A program made the position numbers and the translations under genes. Source: Phycisphaerae bacterium (GTDB lineage: Bacteria > Planctomycetota > Phycisphaerae > Phycisphaerales > Phycisphaeraceae). From it: DNA of 64,000 bases. Below the pieces are notes generated by a model. The model saw only the letters and a list, made by a program, of their open reading frames with translations. It did not search any database and was not told the origin of the DNA. The stretch covers positions 372,001 through 436,000 of the forward strand of contig JAUHZU010000001.1 of NCBI GenBank assembly GCA_030425705.1, in the 5' to 3' direction. Positions 1 through 8,650 of this stretch are shown here, in pieces (position 1 is the stretch's first letter; each line of letters begins with the position of its first letter).

Positions 1-414
1 ATGACCACCGAACCGGAATACATCTTCTACGACGGCGAGTGCGGGCTGTGCCACCGCTGGGTAAAGCGCGTGCTCGCCGCGGGGCCACGGGCCGAGCACT
101 TCGTGTTCGCGCCGCTGCAGGGCGACTTTATCGGAACCCGGCTGAGCGACGAGAAGCGGCGAGCCCTCCCCGACTCGATCGTCGTCGAGACCGCGGACGG
201 CCGGGTGCTGACCCGTTCGACGGCGGTGCTGCACGTGATGCGTCGGCTGGGCGGCGCGGCGGGTGTCCTGGCCAAGGCGGGGGGGCTGTTGCCCCGGCCG
301 ATCCGAGACCTGGGGTACGCCGGCGTCGCCCGCATCCGCCACCACCTGTTCGCCCGGCCCGACGAGGCCTGCCCGCTGATGCCGCCGGAGATGCGAGCGC
401 GGTTCCGCATGTAG
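1..414 (+). CDS. DCC-family (DUF393) thiol-disulfide oxidoreductase-like protein
   Basis: A 137-aa protein of the DUF393/YuxK (DCC) family. The family hallmark is visible at the N-terminus as YDGECGLCHR (about residues 9-18), a CxxC pair in the thioredoxin-like position, followed by the usual short alpha/beta body and a late Cys near CPLMPPE. Length fits the family (110-140 aa). The ATG is the first base of the window, so an earlier start outside the window cannot be excluded, but the motif lies at the usual distance from this Met. The substrate is unknown for most of the family. It is followed by about 150 bases without a gene, so it is probably not part of the methyltransferase operon downstream. 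Confidence 0.85.
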   Translation: MTTEPEYIFYDGECGLCHRWVKRVLAAGPRAEHFVFAPLQGDFIGTRLSDEKRRALPDSIVVETADGRVLTRSTAVLHVMRRLGGAAGVLAKAGGLLPRPIRDLGYAGVARIRHHLFARPDEACPLMPPEMRARFRM

Positions 415-523
415 CCGTCGGCCGTCCGGGGCGATATTCTCGGTCCCGGGTGACGCGCCTCCCAGCGGATCGTCGGCTTATCGACTCACACTCAGCATTG
501 GCCCGATTGTGACGATGTAGACC

Positions 524-529
524 TATAGT
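524..529 (+). promoter_or_regulatory. Possible -10 element upstream of methyltransferase
   Basis: TATAGT lies about 38 bases before the ATG at 567, a plausible -10 hexamer for the plus-strand run that follows. No -35 hexamer at a good spacing was seen, so confidence is low. Confidence 0.3.
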
Positions 530-566
530 GGACCCGCCGGGCGGGCCCGGCCCCTGGGAGATTGGG

Positions 567-1373
567 ATGGACACGCTGCAGACACAAGCCCCCCCGGCCG
601 CCGAGCCGGCACCTGCCTCGGTGCACGCGGGGGACGACCCGATGGCGATCCGCGACGAAGACCTCGCGGCGCTGCACGAGCCCTTCGACTCGTACTGGCA
701 GGCCCCGGACGACGTCGAGGCCGGCTACACCAGCTTCTTCACCTACTACCAGGCGAACATCCTCCCGCACCTGCCCGCGGACAAAGACGCGCCGATCCTC
801 TGCGTGAGCTGCGGCCCCGGCTACCTGGTCAACCTGCTCAAGGAACGCGGCTACCAGAACGTCACCGGTATCGACTCGGACCCGGACAAGGTGGCCTACG
901 GCCAGGCCCGCGGGCTCGACTGCACCGCCGCCCGGTGCTTCGCGTACCTCCAGCAGCAGCAGCCGGAGACCTACGGCACGATCGTGCTCGAGCAGGAGCT
1001 CAACCACCTGACCCACAAAGAGTCGATCGCGTTCCTCAAGCTCTGCCACCGCGCGCTCAGGCCCGGCGGGACGATCTACGGCTACGGGCTCAACGGCGCG
1101 AACCCCATCGTCGGGGCCGAGAACCTTGCCCACAACATCGACCACTTCTCGACCTACGGCGAACACTCGCTCAAACAGGTCTTCATGCTCGGCGGCTTCC
1201 GCGACATCAAGCTGATGCCCCTGAAGCTCTACGTCTTCTGGAAGAACCCGCTGAACTATGTCGGCCTCGCGGTCACCGGCACGCTCGAGCTGTGGTACCG
1301 CGTGATCTTCAAGATGTACGGCAAGAACTGCAAGATCTTCACCAAGAAGATCGCCGCGGTCGCGAAGAAGTAG
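567..1373 (+). CDS. Class I SAM-dependent methyltransferase
   Basis: A 268-aa protein. The Rossmann motif I appears as LCVSCGPGYLVNLLKERG followed by VTGIDSDPDKV, the acidic end of strand beta-2. Later segments EQELNHLTHKE and LKLCHRALRPGGTIYGYG match motifs II and III of class I methyltransferases. The ATG at 567 is preferred over an in-frame GTG at 528 because a purine-rich GGGAG stands a few bases upstream. A basic C-terminal stretch (KNCKIFTKKIAAVAKK) may associate with the membrane. The gene sits 53 bases upstream of a GT4 glycosyltransferase, so a role in glycan or glycolipid methylation is inferred from context. The acceptor is unknown. Confidence 0.85.
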   Translation: MDTLQTQAPPAAEPAPASVHAGDDPMAIRDEDLAALHEPFDSYWQAPDDVEAGYTSFFTYYQANILPHLPADKDAPILCVSCGPGYLVNLLKERGYQNVTGIDSDPDKVAYGQARGLDCTAARCFAYLQQQQPETYGTIVLEQELNHLTHKESIAFLKLCHRALRPGGTIYGYGLNGANPIVGAENLAHNIDHFSTYGEHSLKQVFMLGGFRDIKLMPLKLYVFWKNPLNYVGLAVTGTLELWYRVIFKMYGKNCKIFTKKIAAVAKK

Positions 1374-1426
1374 GCATTCCGAAACGAAACAACCCCGGGC
1401 CACAGGCAGACAAGGAACGGACCCAC

Positions 1427-2641
1427 ATGCGCATCCTCGCGGTCAACTACGAGTACCCGCCCCTGGGCGGCGGCGGCGGCGTGATCCTCAAAGACATCGT
1501 GGAAGAACTCGCGTCCCGCGGGCACGAGATGACCGTGCTGACCTCCGGGTTCGAGACGCTCAAGCCGGTCGAGCAGTTCGGCGACAACATCGAGGTCCAC
1601 CGCGTGCCCGTCTGGATGCGCAAGGAACTGCCGACCGCGACGATGCCGTCGATGCTGTCGTTTTGGCCGCTCGGCGTGAAGTACGGCAGGAAGCTGCTGA
1701 AGCAGAAGCAGTTCGACATCGTCAACTCTCACTTCATGGTCCCCAGCGGACCAGTCGGGCAGAAGCTCGCCGACCTCGCGGGCATCCCGCACGTCCTGAG
1801 CTTCCACGGCGGGGACATCTACGACCCGACCAAGAAGAACTCGCCGCACCGGCGGTGGATCCTCCGCAGGCTCGGGCGGAAGCTCCTGCTGGGCGCGACC
1901 GCCACGATCGGCCCGTCGCACGACATCATGAACAACGCCCGGAAGTACTACGTCCCGGGCCACGAGTTCGAGAACCATATCCCGCTGGGCATCAAGCCCA
2001 CAACGCCGATGCAGACCAGCCGGTCCGAGTTCGGTATCGGCGAGGACCGGTTCATCATGATCACGACCGGCCGGCTGGTCGAGCGGAAGAAGGTCGGCGA
2101 CATGATCCGTGTCGTGGCGAAGATGGACGACTCGCGCGACCTGCTGATCGTGCTCGGGGCCGGCCCGAAGATGGGCGAGTGGAAGGCGCTCGCCCGGGAG
2201 CTGGGCGTGTCCGACCGCGTCGACTTCCGCGGGCACGTGAGCCACGAGGACAAGTGCAAGCTGACGCAGTTGGCCGACGCGTACACTTCGACGAGCACGC
2301 ACGAGGGGTTCGGCCTTGTGTTTGTCGAGGCGATGGACCGCGGGGTGCCGGTCGTCTCGTTCGACCGTGGCGGGCACGTGGACTACCTGGTCGACGGCGA
2401 GACGGGCGGGGTCGCGCCGCTGGGCGACATCGACGCCTTCGCCGAGCGCGTGATGAAGCTGAAGAACGACGACGCGTTCCGTGCCAAGTGCGCGGCGCAC
2501 GTGAAAGAGAAGGCCAAGCTCTACCACATCGGTGTCTGTGCCGGCCGGTACGAGGCGTTGTTCAAGCGGCTCGTCGGCGAGACGGGCAGCGGCGAGAGCA
2601 ACGGCAGCGGCGGGGACAACTCACAGAGCCAGGCCGCCTGA
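1427..2641 (+). CDS. GT4-family glycosyltransferase
   Basis: A 404-aa GT-B fold glycosyltransferase. The N-terminal acceptor domain begins MRILAVNYEYPPLGGGGG, the glycine-rich loop typical of GT4. The C-terminal donor domain has the EX7E motif in STHEGFGLVFVEAM (about residues 290-305), followed by GVPVVSFDRGGHVDYLVDGE. AAGGAACGG about 7-15 bases before the ATG at 1427 is a good ribosome binding site. The open frame extends far upstream, but that part is a shadow of the methyltransferase. It is predicted cytoplasmic, transferring a sugar from a nucleotide donor to a lipid or polysaccharide acceptor. A low-complexity Gly/Ser tail closes the protein. The following gene starts 10 bases downstream. 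Confidence 0.92.
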   Translation: MRILAVNYEYPPLGGGGGVILKDIVEELASRGHEMTVLTSGFETLKPVEQFGDNIEVHRVPVWMRKELPTATMPSMLSFWPLGVKYGRKLLKQKQFDIVNSHFMVPSGPVGQKLADLAGIPHVLSFHGGDIYDPTKKNSPHRRWILRRLGRKLLLGATATIGPSHDIMNNARKYYVPGHEFENHIPLGIKPTTPMQTSRSEFGIGEDRFIMITTGRLVERKKVGDMIRVVAKMDDSRDLLIVLGAGPKMGEWKALARELGVSDRVDFRGHVSHEDKCKLTQLADAYTSTSTHEGFGLVFVEAMDRGVPVVSFDRGGHVDYLVDGETGGVAPLGDIDAFAERVMKLKNDDAFRAKCAAHVKEKAKLYHIGVCAGRYEALFKRLVGETGSGESNGSGGDNSQSQAA

Positions 2642-2651
2642 CGATCGACCG

Positions 2652-3734
2652 ATGGCCGAGCCCACCCCCGAGACCGAAGCCCGGCAGGACGGCGGCGCAA
2701 CCGACGCCGAGCCGGGCGATCCGCCGCGCCCGTCCGGGCGGAAGCGGTGGATGTTCTGGGTCAAGCTGGTGATCACGGTGGGGCTGCTCGCGTGGATCAT
2801 CCTGGCGGTCGACTGGTACGAGGTGATGCAGCACATGGTGTTGCTGTCGTGGTGGGTGGTCGCGGTCGTCCTGGTGATCTGGACCGGGTGCGTGTTTGGC
2901 AGCGCGATGAAGTGGCAGCAGCTGCTCGCGGTCCACGGGGCGCACTACCGGCTGTGGACGCTCTCGCGCTGGTACTTCATCGGGTTCTTCCTCGGCCAGT
3001 TCCTGCCTTCGATGATCGGCGGCGACGCCTACCGGGTCTACAAGACCCTCGACAACCCCGCGGGCAAGACCTCGGCGGTGCTCGCGATCTTTGTCGAGCG
3101 CGCGACCGGGATGCTAGCCCTGCTTGCGATGGGCTGGGCCGCGGCGCTCGTCCTGCTGCTGCGTACCGGCGACACCCTGGCGATGTGGCTGGTGTACCTC
3201 GGCGGGGGCGCGGCGCTCGCGGGCGTTGCGACGCTGGCGGTCATGATGCGATTCAAGCTGCTGGGCCGAGCCGCCCGGCACCGCCGGTGCCCGGGCAAGG
3301 TCCGCGTCCTGATCGAGCGGTCCTGGGAGTACCGCGAGCACCCGCTGCGGATGGCTTATGTCGGGCTGCTGTCGTTCCTGTTCCACGGGTCGCGTGTCTT
3401 CCTCTATGCGTTGTTGTTCTGGGCGATCGCCGAGCCCGAGGGCGTTATGGAGATCACGATCGTGATGGCGGTGACCACCGTCATCAGCATGCTGCCGATC
3501 AGCCTGAACGGCTACGGGCTGGTGGACGGCTCGTTCATTTACATGATGGCCGCCTACAGCAGCGCGGACACCGCGACCGCCACCGCGGCGGCGACGACGG
3601 TGATGGTCCTGGTGCGGGTGACGACGATCCCCGTCGCGATGATTGGCGGGGTGTTCTATTTCTCGGAGACCGGGGCGAAGTCGCCGTGCGAGGCCGACGC
3701 GGCCGGCGCGGTCCCCGCGGAGATGCAGGCCTGA
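2652..3734 (+). CDS. UPF0104 / lysylphosphatidylglycerol-synthase-TM-like membrane protein
   Basis: A 360-aa polytopic membrane protein. After a charged 35-residue cytoplasmic N-terminus come about seven or eight hydrophobic segments. The family signature is visible as FIGFFLGQFLPSMIGGDAYR and later LPISLNGYGLVDG, both characteristic of the flippase-like UPF0104/LPG-synthase TM family. Members often accompany glycosyltransferases and are thought to handle lipid-linked substrates. Start at ATG 2652, 10 bases after the GT4 stop. It is about normal length for the family. Its place between a GT4 enzyme and an acyltransferase suggests a role in moving or presenting a lipid-linked glycan, but that is inference. 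Confidence 0.85.
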   Translation: MAEPTPETEARQDGGATDAEPGDPPRPSGRKRWMFWVKLVITVGLLAWIILAVDWYEVMQHMVLLSWWVVAVVLVIWTGCVFGSAMKWQQLLAVHGAHYRLWTLSRWYFIGFFLGQFLPSMIGGDAYRVYKTLDNPAGKTSAVLAIFVERATGMLALLAMGWAAALVLLLRTGDTLAMWLVYLGGGAALAGVATLAVMMRFKLLGRAARHRRCPGKVRVLIERSWEYREHPLRMAYVGLLSFLFHGSRVFLYALLFWAIAEPEGVMEITIVMAVTTVISMLPISLNGYGLVDGSFIYMMAAYSSADTATATAAATTVMVLVRVTTIPVAMIGGVFYFSETGAKSPCEADAAGAVPAEMQA

Positions 3735-3747
3735 ACGGGGCGGACCC

Positions 3748-4593
3748 ATGACGATGATGACCACAGCGGACAACAACCCGGCCGAAGAACAGACGGAAGC
3801 TGCCGCTCCAGACGCGCCGTCGACCAAGGAGCTCTCCGAGGACAGCTACATCCGTGCGAAGCTCTACGGCGGGGACAAGTCCGACCTCCGCCGGTACGCG
3901 GACCTGGTCTGCGGCGAGGGGTCGTCGTACTGGGCGCTGCTGAAGTACGAGCTGTTGACCTGCCTGCTCGCCGGACGGCGCGGCGCGCTGGGGCTGTTTC
4001 TCCGGAAAAAGCTGTACCCTTCGCTGTTCAAGGAGTGCGGGCGGGGCGTGATCTTCGGGCGCAACCTGACGATCCGCAACGGCAAGAACATCGTGCTGGG
4101 CGACCGCGTGGTGATCGACGACGACTGCGTGCTGGACGCGCGCGGCGCGGGCGACGAGGGGGTGCGTATCGGTTCGGGCACGATCCTCAACCGCGCGGTA
4201 TCCGTCCAGGCGAAGATCGGGCCGGTCCATATCGGTGAAGAGTGCGACATCGGGATGCACTCGGACGTGCACGCCCAGGGCGGGGTCTACATCGGCGACC
4301 AGGTGGTGCTCGGCGGGGGCGGGAAGATCTCCGGCGGGGTGTTCCAGATCGACCGGTCAGACGACGACGGCCGGGAGCAGGACCGCTCCACGCGCGGGCC
4401 GATCCGCATCGACAGCAAGTGCCTCATCGGGATGGGGAGCATGTTCCTCGACGGCGTCCACGTCGGAGAGGGCGTGGTTCTGGGCGCGGGCTCGGTCGTG
4501 CTCAAGGACGTCCCGGCGTACTCCGTCGCCGCGGGCCAGCCCGCCCGGGTGCTGCGCGAGCGCACCTCGCGCGAGGCCGCGGCGATTCACTAA
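3748..4593 (+). CDS. Hexapeptide-repeat (left-handed beta-helix) acyltransferase
   Basis: A 281-aa protein of the trimeric LbH acyltransferase class (serine acetyltransferase/maltose O-acetyltransferase-like). Imperfect hexapeptide turns run from about residue 95, for example GKNIVLGDRVVIDDDCVLDA, ECDIGMHSDVHAQGGVYIG and SKCLIGMGSMFLDGVHVGEG. The helix closes with VVLGAGSVVLKDVPAYSVAAG, the standard family ending. The N-terminal 90 residues are helical and variable. The ATG at 3748 follows a GGGGCGGA stretch. It probably acetylates a sugar of the glycan assembled by its neighbours; the acceptor cannot be read from sequence. Confidence 0.88.
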   Translation: MTMMTTADNNPAEEQTEAAAPDAPSTKELSEDSYIRAKLYGGDKSDLRRYADLVCGEGSSYWALLKYELLTCLLAGRRGALGLFLRKKLYPSLFKECGRGVIFGRNLTIRNGKNIVLGDRVVIDDDCVLDARGAGDEGVRIGSGTILNRAVSVQAKIGPVHIGEECDIGMHSDVHAQGGVYIGDQVVLGGGGKISGGVFQIDRSDDDGREQDRSTRGPIRIDSKCLIGMGSMFLDGVHVGEGVVLGAGSVVLKDVPAYSVAAGQPARVLRERTSREAAAIH

Positions 4594-4636
4594 CGGCAGC
4601 AACGCTGCCGGCCGGCAGCCAGACACAGGATCACGC

Positions 4637-5632
4637 ATGACGACGCTAGTGACCGGCGCGACCGGGTTTATTGGTTCCTCGCTCGCCCAGAAGCTCCTCG
4701 AGCAGGGGCATACCGTGCGCGTGCTGACGCGTAACCCCGCGGGGCTGGAGAAGGTCGGCCTGTCGGGCCGGGTCGAGGTCGCCGAGGGCGACATCACCGA
4801 CCCGGAGGCGGTGGGGCGTGCGCTAGAGGGCTGTGATCTGGTGTATGCGATCGCCGGCACGTTCCGCGAGCCGAACCTGTCGGATGCGCGTTACCGCGAG
4901 GTGAACGTTGAGGCCGTCGAGCACATGGTGCGCGCCGCAAAGCAGCACGGCGTCCGACGGGTCGTGCACTGCTCGACCTGCGGGATCCACGGCAACGTGC
5001 CGCTGGGCCAGAGCGTCAGCGAGGACGACCCGTTCAGGGGCGTGGGTATCTACGAGGAGACCAAGGCGGCCGGCGATCAGCTCGCGCGTTCGCTGGGCCA
5101 GGAACTGGGCGTCGAGGTCGTCGTGATCCGGCCGACCCAGGTGTACGGCCCCGGCGATACGCGGCTGCTCAAGCTCTTCAAGATGGCGGACAAGGACAAG
5201 CCGCTGATCATTGGCTCGGGCAAGGGCGGCTACCACCTGGTCTACATCGACGACCTGGTGGACGCGTTCATCCTCGCGGGCTCGGCCGAGCAGGCGGTGG
5301 GTGAGGCGTTCCTCGTCGGTGGGGGCGAGGTGCCGTCGCTGAATGAGCTGTTTGCCGAGCTGGGCAGGGTCTTCGGGCGGGAGAACCAGAAGCCGCGTCG
5401 CCCGCCGGCACTGCCGTTCATGCTCGCGGGGATCGTGTGCGAGACGGTGTGCCGCCCGCTGGGGATCAGCCCGCCGATCTACCGGCGTCGGGTCGAGTTC
5501 TTCACGAACAACCGGTCGTTTGAGATCGGCAAGGCCCGCGAACGCCTGGGCTACGACCCCAAGGTGACGATGGCCGACGGGCTGCGGCGAACCGCGCAGT
5601 GGTACCGGGAAGAAGGGATGTTGTCGGCATGA
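4637..5632 (+). CDS. NAD-dependent epimerase/dehydratase (extended SDR)
   Basis: A 331-aa extended short-chain dehydrogenase. The NAD-binding GxxGxxG motif is at the extreme N-terminus (VTGATGFIGSSLAQKL) and the catalytic YxxxK is in GIYEETKAAGDQLA (about residues 139-152), with the upstream Ser region HCSTCGIHG. RPTQVYGPGD is the typical substrate-domain motif. It resembles the dihydroflavonol-reductase/hopanoid-associated epimerase branch of the family, so a nucleotide-sugar or lipid-linked substrate is equally possible. Its final codons overlap the ATG of the glycerol-3-phosphate dehydrogenase gene (ATGA), indicating translational coupling. Confidence 0.87.
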   Translation: MTTLVTGATGFIGSSLAQKLLEQGHTVRVLTRNPAGLEKVGLSGRVEVAEGDITDPEAVGRALEGCDLVYAIAGTFREPNLSDARYREVNVEAVEHMVRAAKQHGVRRVVHCSTCGIHGNVPLGQSVSEDDPFRGVGIYEETKAAGDQLARSLGQELGVEVVVIRPTQVYGPGDTRLLKLFKMADKDKPLIIGSGKGGYHLVYIDDLVDAFILAGSAEQAVGEAFLVGGGEVPSLNELFAELGRVFGRENQKPRRPPALPFMLAGIVCETVCRPLGISPPIYRRRVEFFTNNRSFEIGKARERLGYDPKVTMADGLRRTAQWYREEGMLSA

Positions 5633-7365
5633 GCGGCGTGGTGATGACGCGTGACATCGAAGCGCTCCGTACCGAGGTGTTTGACCTCGTCGTGATCGGC
5701 GGGGGCATCTTCGGGGCTTGCTCCGCCTACGACGCGGCGCAGCGCGGCCTGCGCGTCGCGCTGCTCGAACGCGGCGACTTCGCCGGCGCTACCTCGGCGA
5801 ACTCGCTGAAGATGGTCCACGGCGGGATCCGCTATATCCAGCACCTGGACGTCGCCCGCATCCGGCACTCGGCCCACGAGCGGCGGGCGTTCTTGAAGAT
5901 CGCCCCGCACCTGGTCCGGCCGCTGCCGATCCTCATCCCGACCTACGGCCACGGGATGAAGGGCAAGGGGGTCCTCCGCATCGGGATGACGCTCTTCGAC
6001 CTGATGACGATCGACTGCAACAAGGGGATCGGCTCGAAGTCGCGCCGGATCCCGTGGTGCGATTCGGTCTCGCGCGGCAAGATGCTCGAGGTGCTGCCCG
6101 GTGTCGAGCCCGAGGGGCTCACCGGCGCGGCGCGATTCTCCGATGGGCAGATGTACAACCCCTGCCGGCTGGTGCTGGCGTTCGTGCAGAGCGCGGCCCG
6201 GCATGGCGCGGTGGTGGCCAACTACGTCCGGGCCGACGGGCTGCTGCGCGAGGGCCGGTCGGTGACCGGTGTCCGTGCGGTGGATGAGGCGGCCGGCGAA
6301 ACGATCGACGTGCGGGCCAGGGTCGTCCTCAACGCCGCGGGCCCGTTCGCGGAGAAGCTGCTGACCTCGGTCGACCCGATGCTGAAGCTGCCGTACAAGA
6401 TCGACTTCTCGCGTGACACGGCGTTCGTGGTGAACCGCCGGCTGACCGACGGGGTGCACGCGGTCGCGCTGCAGGGCAAGACCCACGACCCGGACGCGAA
6501 GCTCTCGCGCGGGGCCCGGCACATGTTCATCGCGCCGTGGCGCGGCTACACACTGGTCGGCGTCTGGCACGGGGTCCACCGCGACGACCCCGACCGGATC
6601 GACGTGACCGACGTGGAGCTGCAGTCCTACCTCGACGAGATGAACGAGATCTACCCGGCGTGGAAGCTGACGCTGGACGACATCAACCTGTGGAACGCCG
6701 GCCTCGTGCCGTTCGGGGAGAACAGCGAGGACGCCAAGGACCTGCGCTACGGGCACCGCTCGCACCTGATCGACCACGCCGAGCACCACGACCTGGAGAA
6801 CCTGGTCACGCTCATCGGCGTGCGTTACACGACCGGTCGTTACGAGGCGGCGCACGCGATCGACAAGGTCTACGCCAAGCTCGGCCGACCCACGCCGAGG
6901 GCGCAGACCGACCGGGCCCCGCTGGTCGGCGGCGATCTCGGTGATTTCGGCGAAGCGGTTGCGCAGGCGCAGCGTGATGCGCCGGCGGGGCTCGATGCCG
7001 AGGTGCTCGCATCGCTGATGCACCAGTACGGCTCGGAGTACACGCGGATCGTCCAGCGGATCCATGGCCGCCCCGAATTGGCGCACCGCATCGGGGGCTC
7101 GGCCACGGTCGCCGCGCAGGTGGTGCACGCGGTCGAGGACGAGATGGCCCGTACGCTGGAAGACATCGTGTTCCGCCGCACCGACCTGGCGACCGGCGCG
7201 TACCCCGGCGAGGCCGCGCTGCGGCAGGCCGCGGCGCTCGTGGCCGAGGCGCTGGGCTGGGATGCGGCGGAGGTCGACCGGCAGGTCCGCGCGGTGCAGT
7301 CCCGCTTTTCCGCCCGCGTGATCGAGCGGGTCGACGGCCCGCAACAGGCGCAGGCCGTGGCGTAG
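5629..7365 (+). CDS. glpD: FAD-dependent glycerol-3-phosphate dehydrogenase
   Basis: A 578-aa flavoprotein of the GlpD/GlpA family, oxidising sn-glycerol 3-phosphate to dihydroxyacetone phosphate. The FAD dinucleotide-binding motif is VVIGGGIFGACSAYDAAQRG near residue 25, followed by the family signatures SANSLKMVHGGIRYIQHLD and ARFSDGQMYNPCRLVLA. A later block GVRYTTGRYEAAHAIDKVY is the usual FAD-contact region. ATG 5629 overlaps the epimerase stop and has AGAAGGGA about 10 bases before it; a second in-frame ATG lies at 5644. Divergence from E. coli GlpD is noticeable (IFGA rather than INGA), so the exact polyol phosphate oxidised is not proven. Coupling to the upstream epimerase suggests a link to glycerolipid supply. 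Confidence 0.85.
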   Translation: MSGVVMTRDIEALRTEVFDLVVIGGGIFGACSAYDAAQRGLRVALLERGDFAGATSANSLKMVHGGIRYIQHLDVARIRHSAHERRAFLKIAPHLVRPLPILIPTYGHGMKGKGVLRIGMTLFDLMTIDCNKGIGSKSRRIPWCDSVSRGKMLEVLPGVEPEGLTGAARFSDGQMYNPCRLVLAFVQSAARHGAVVANYVRADGLLREGRSVTGVRAVDEAAGETIDVRARVVLNAAGPFAEKLLTSVDPMLKLPYKIDFSRDTAFVVNRRLTDGVHAVALQGKTHDPDAKLSRGARHMFIAPWRGYTLVGVWHGVHRDDPDRIDVTDVELQSYLDEMNEIYPAWKLTLDDINLWNAGLVPFGENSEDAKDLRYGHRSHLIDHAEHHDLENLVTLIGVRYTTGRYEAAHAIDKVYAKLGRPTPRAQTDRAPLVGGDLGDFGEAVAQAQRDAPAGLDAEVLASLMHQYGSEYTRIVQRIHGRPELAHRIGGSATVAAQVVHAVEDEMARTLEDIVFRRTDLATGAYPGEAALRQAAALVAEALGWDAAEVDRQVRAVQSRFSARVIERVDGPQQAQAVA

Positions 7366-7533
7366 CACCGGCTGCATGCCGCCGCTCTATGCGGGTCCTG
7401 CCGACTGGGCCGGCCCGTCATCCCCTTCCAGCAACTTCTTTCCGGACGCGGGCGTACCCCGCCGGGTTTCTATTCGATGTTGAGGGCGTGACTGCCCGCG
7501 CATGCCGCGCGGAGCGTCCAGGGAGCGCTCCGG

Positions 7534-8625
7534 ATGTCTCATGGTTTCAACCGTCTTCGTGGCTATCCCGGCCTGACCGCGCTGCTGCTCGGCCTCGGGC
7601 TCTGCGGCACGCCGTCGTCGGCCGACACGATCACCGACAGCTACTTCGTCGGGATCGGCGACAGCTACACCGCGCCCTACGCCCCGCGGTCGTCACGGAA
7701 CAACCACCGGAGCTGGCTCGAACAGCTCGATAGCCACAACCCATCTGGCGGTTTCACCAACCTTGCGGTCAGCGGGACGACGACCGCGACGGCACAGCAA
7801 GTCGGGGACGGGCACGACCAGCTTCAGGCCGGGCTCAACGCCATCACGGGCCAGGGGGCGGGCGTCGTCTTCATCGGGCTGGGTGTCAATGACTTCACTG
7901 GCCTGCTCGAGTCGGGCACGCCCAAGTCCTCGTCCGAGGCGATCGCGACGGCCGACGCCGCGTTCGCCAACCTGACGCAGCTGGTCGATGCGCTGCTGGA
8001 CCCGGTCACCGGCAACCCGCAGGCGCAGATCGTCATCGCGAACAGCGTGGACCGTGGGAGCTGGGCCGGGCGGTCGGACGCGGCGTACGACCTGAACCGC
8101 GCGGCCACGACGCTCGCGACGCAGCACTACAACCAGCGGATCGCGGACGAGTTGGCCGGCGACCGGGGCATGGCGGTGGTGGATACCTACCGGCTGCTGG
8201 AAGACCTGCTCGCGGGCGACCCGGCCGACTCGTACACCGGCGCCGGGCCCAACGGCGAGCTGTTCATCGCCGGGCAGGCGATCAACATCAACCCGCTGGA
8301 CAGCATGGGCACCGACCAGCCGTCCGACCACCTGTGGGCCGACGGCGCGCACCCGGGGACGGTGTTCCAGGGTCTGCTGGGCAACGTTGTGCTGACCGCG
8401 CTGGATCAGACCTATGGCATCGAGCCCGGCACACAGGGGCTGCTCACGCTCGACAGCATCTTTGCCAGCGCGAACGCCCTGCATCCCGACGATAGCGTGA
8501 CGCTCACCGCGACGGACACGGACTACGTGTTCGACTACGGCGCGTATGTCGTGCCCGAGCCGGGATCGGTGGCGCTGCTGCTGCTGAGCGCGGGGCTGAT
8601 GGTGTGCCGACGGCGGCCCGCGTAA
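7534..8625 (+). CDS. SGNH/GDSL-like hydrolase with PEP-CTERM sorting signal
   Basis: A 363-aa secreted protein. An N-terminal signal peptide (TALLLGLGLCGTPSSA) is followed by SGNH-hydrolase blocks: VGIGDSYTAPY (block I, nucleophile Ser), LAVSGTTTATA (block II Gly region), FIGLGVNDFTG (block III Asn) and WADGAHPG (block V Asp/His). The C-terminus has a PEP-CTERM tail, VPEPGSVALLLLS followed by a hydrophobic helix and CRRRPA. It is therefore predicted to be exported, sorted by an exosortase such as the one encoded at 16048, and to act as an esterase or deacetylase on surface glycans. GGGAGCG about 7 bases before the ATG supports the start. Confidence 0.85.
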   Translation: MSHGFNRLRGYPGLTALLLGLGLCGTPSSADTITDSYFVGIGDSYTAPYAPRSSRNNHRSWLEQLDSHNPSGGFTNLAVSGTTTATAQQVGDGHDQLQAGLNAITGQGAGVVFIGLGVNDFTGLLESGTPKSSSEAIATADAAFANLTQLVDALLDPVTGNPQAQIVIANSVDRGSWAGRSDAAYDLNRAATTLATQHYNQRIADELAGDRGMAVVDTYRLLEDLLAGDPADSYTGAGPNGELFIAGQAININPLDSMGTDQPSDHLWADGAHPGTVFQGLLGNVVLTALDQTYGIEPGTQGLLTLDSIFASANALHPDDSVTLTATDTDYVFDYGAYVVPEPGSVALLLLSAGLMVCRRRPA

Positions 8626-8650
8626 CCGACCGCTACGGGAATGCGCGTGT

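Noticed and set aside
528-566. GTG at 528 as start of the methyltransferase gene
   Set aside because: The extra residues (Pro/Gly-rich) look non-coding, overlap a possible -10 element, and the ATG at 567 has a ribosome binding site.
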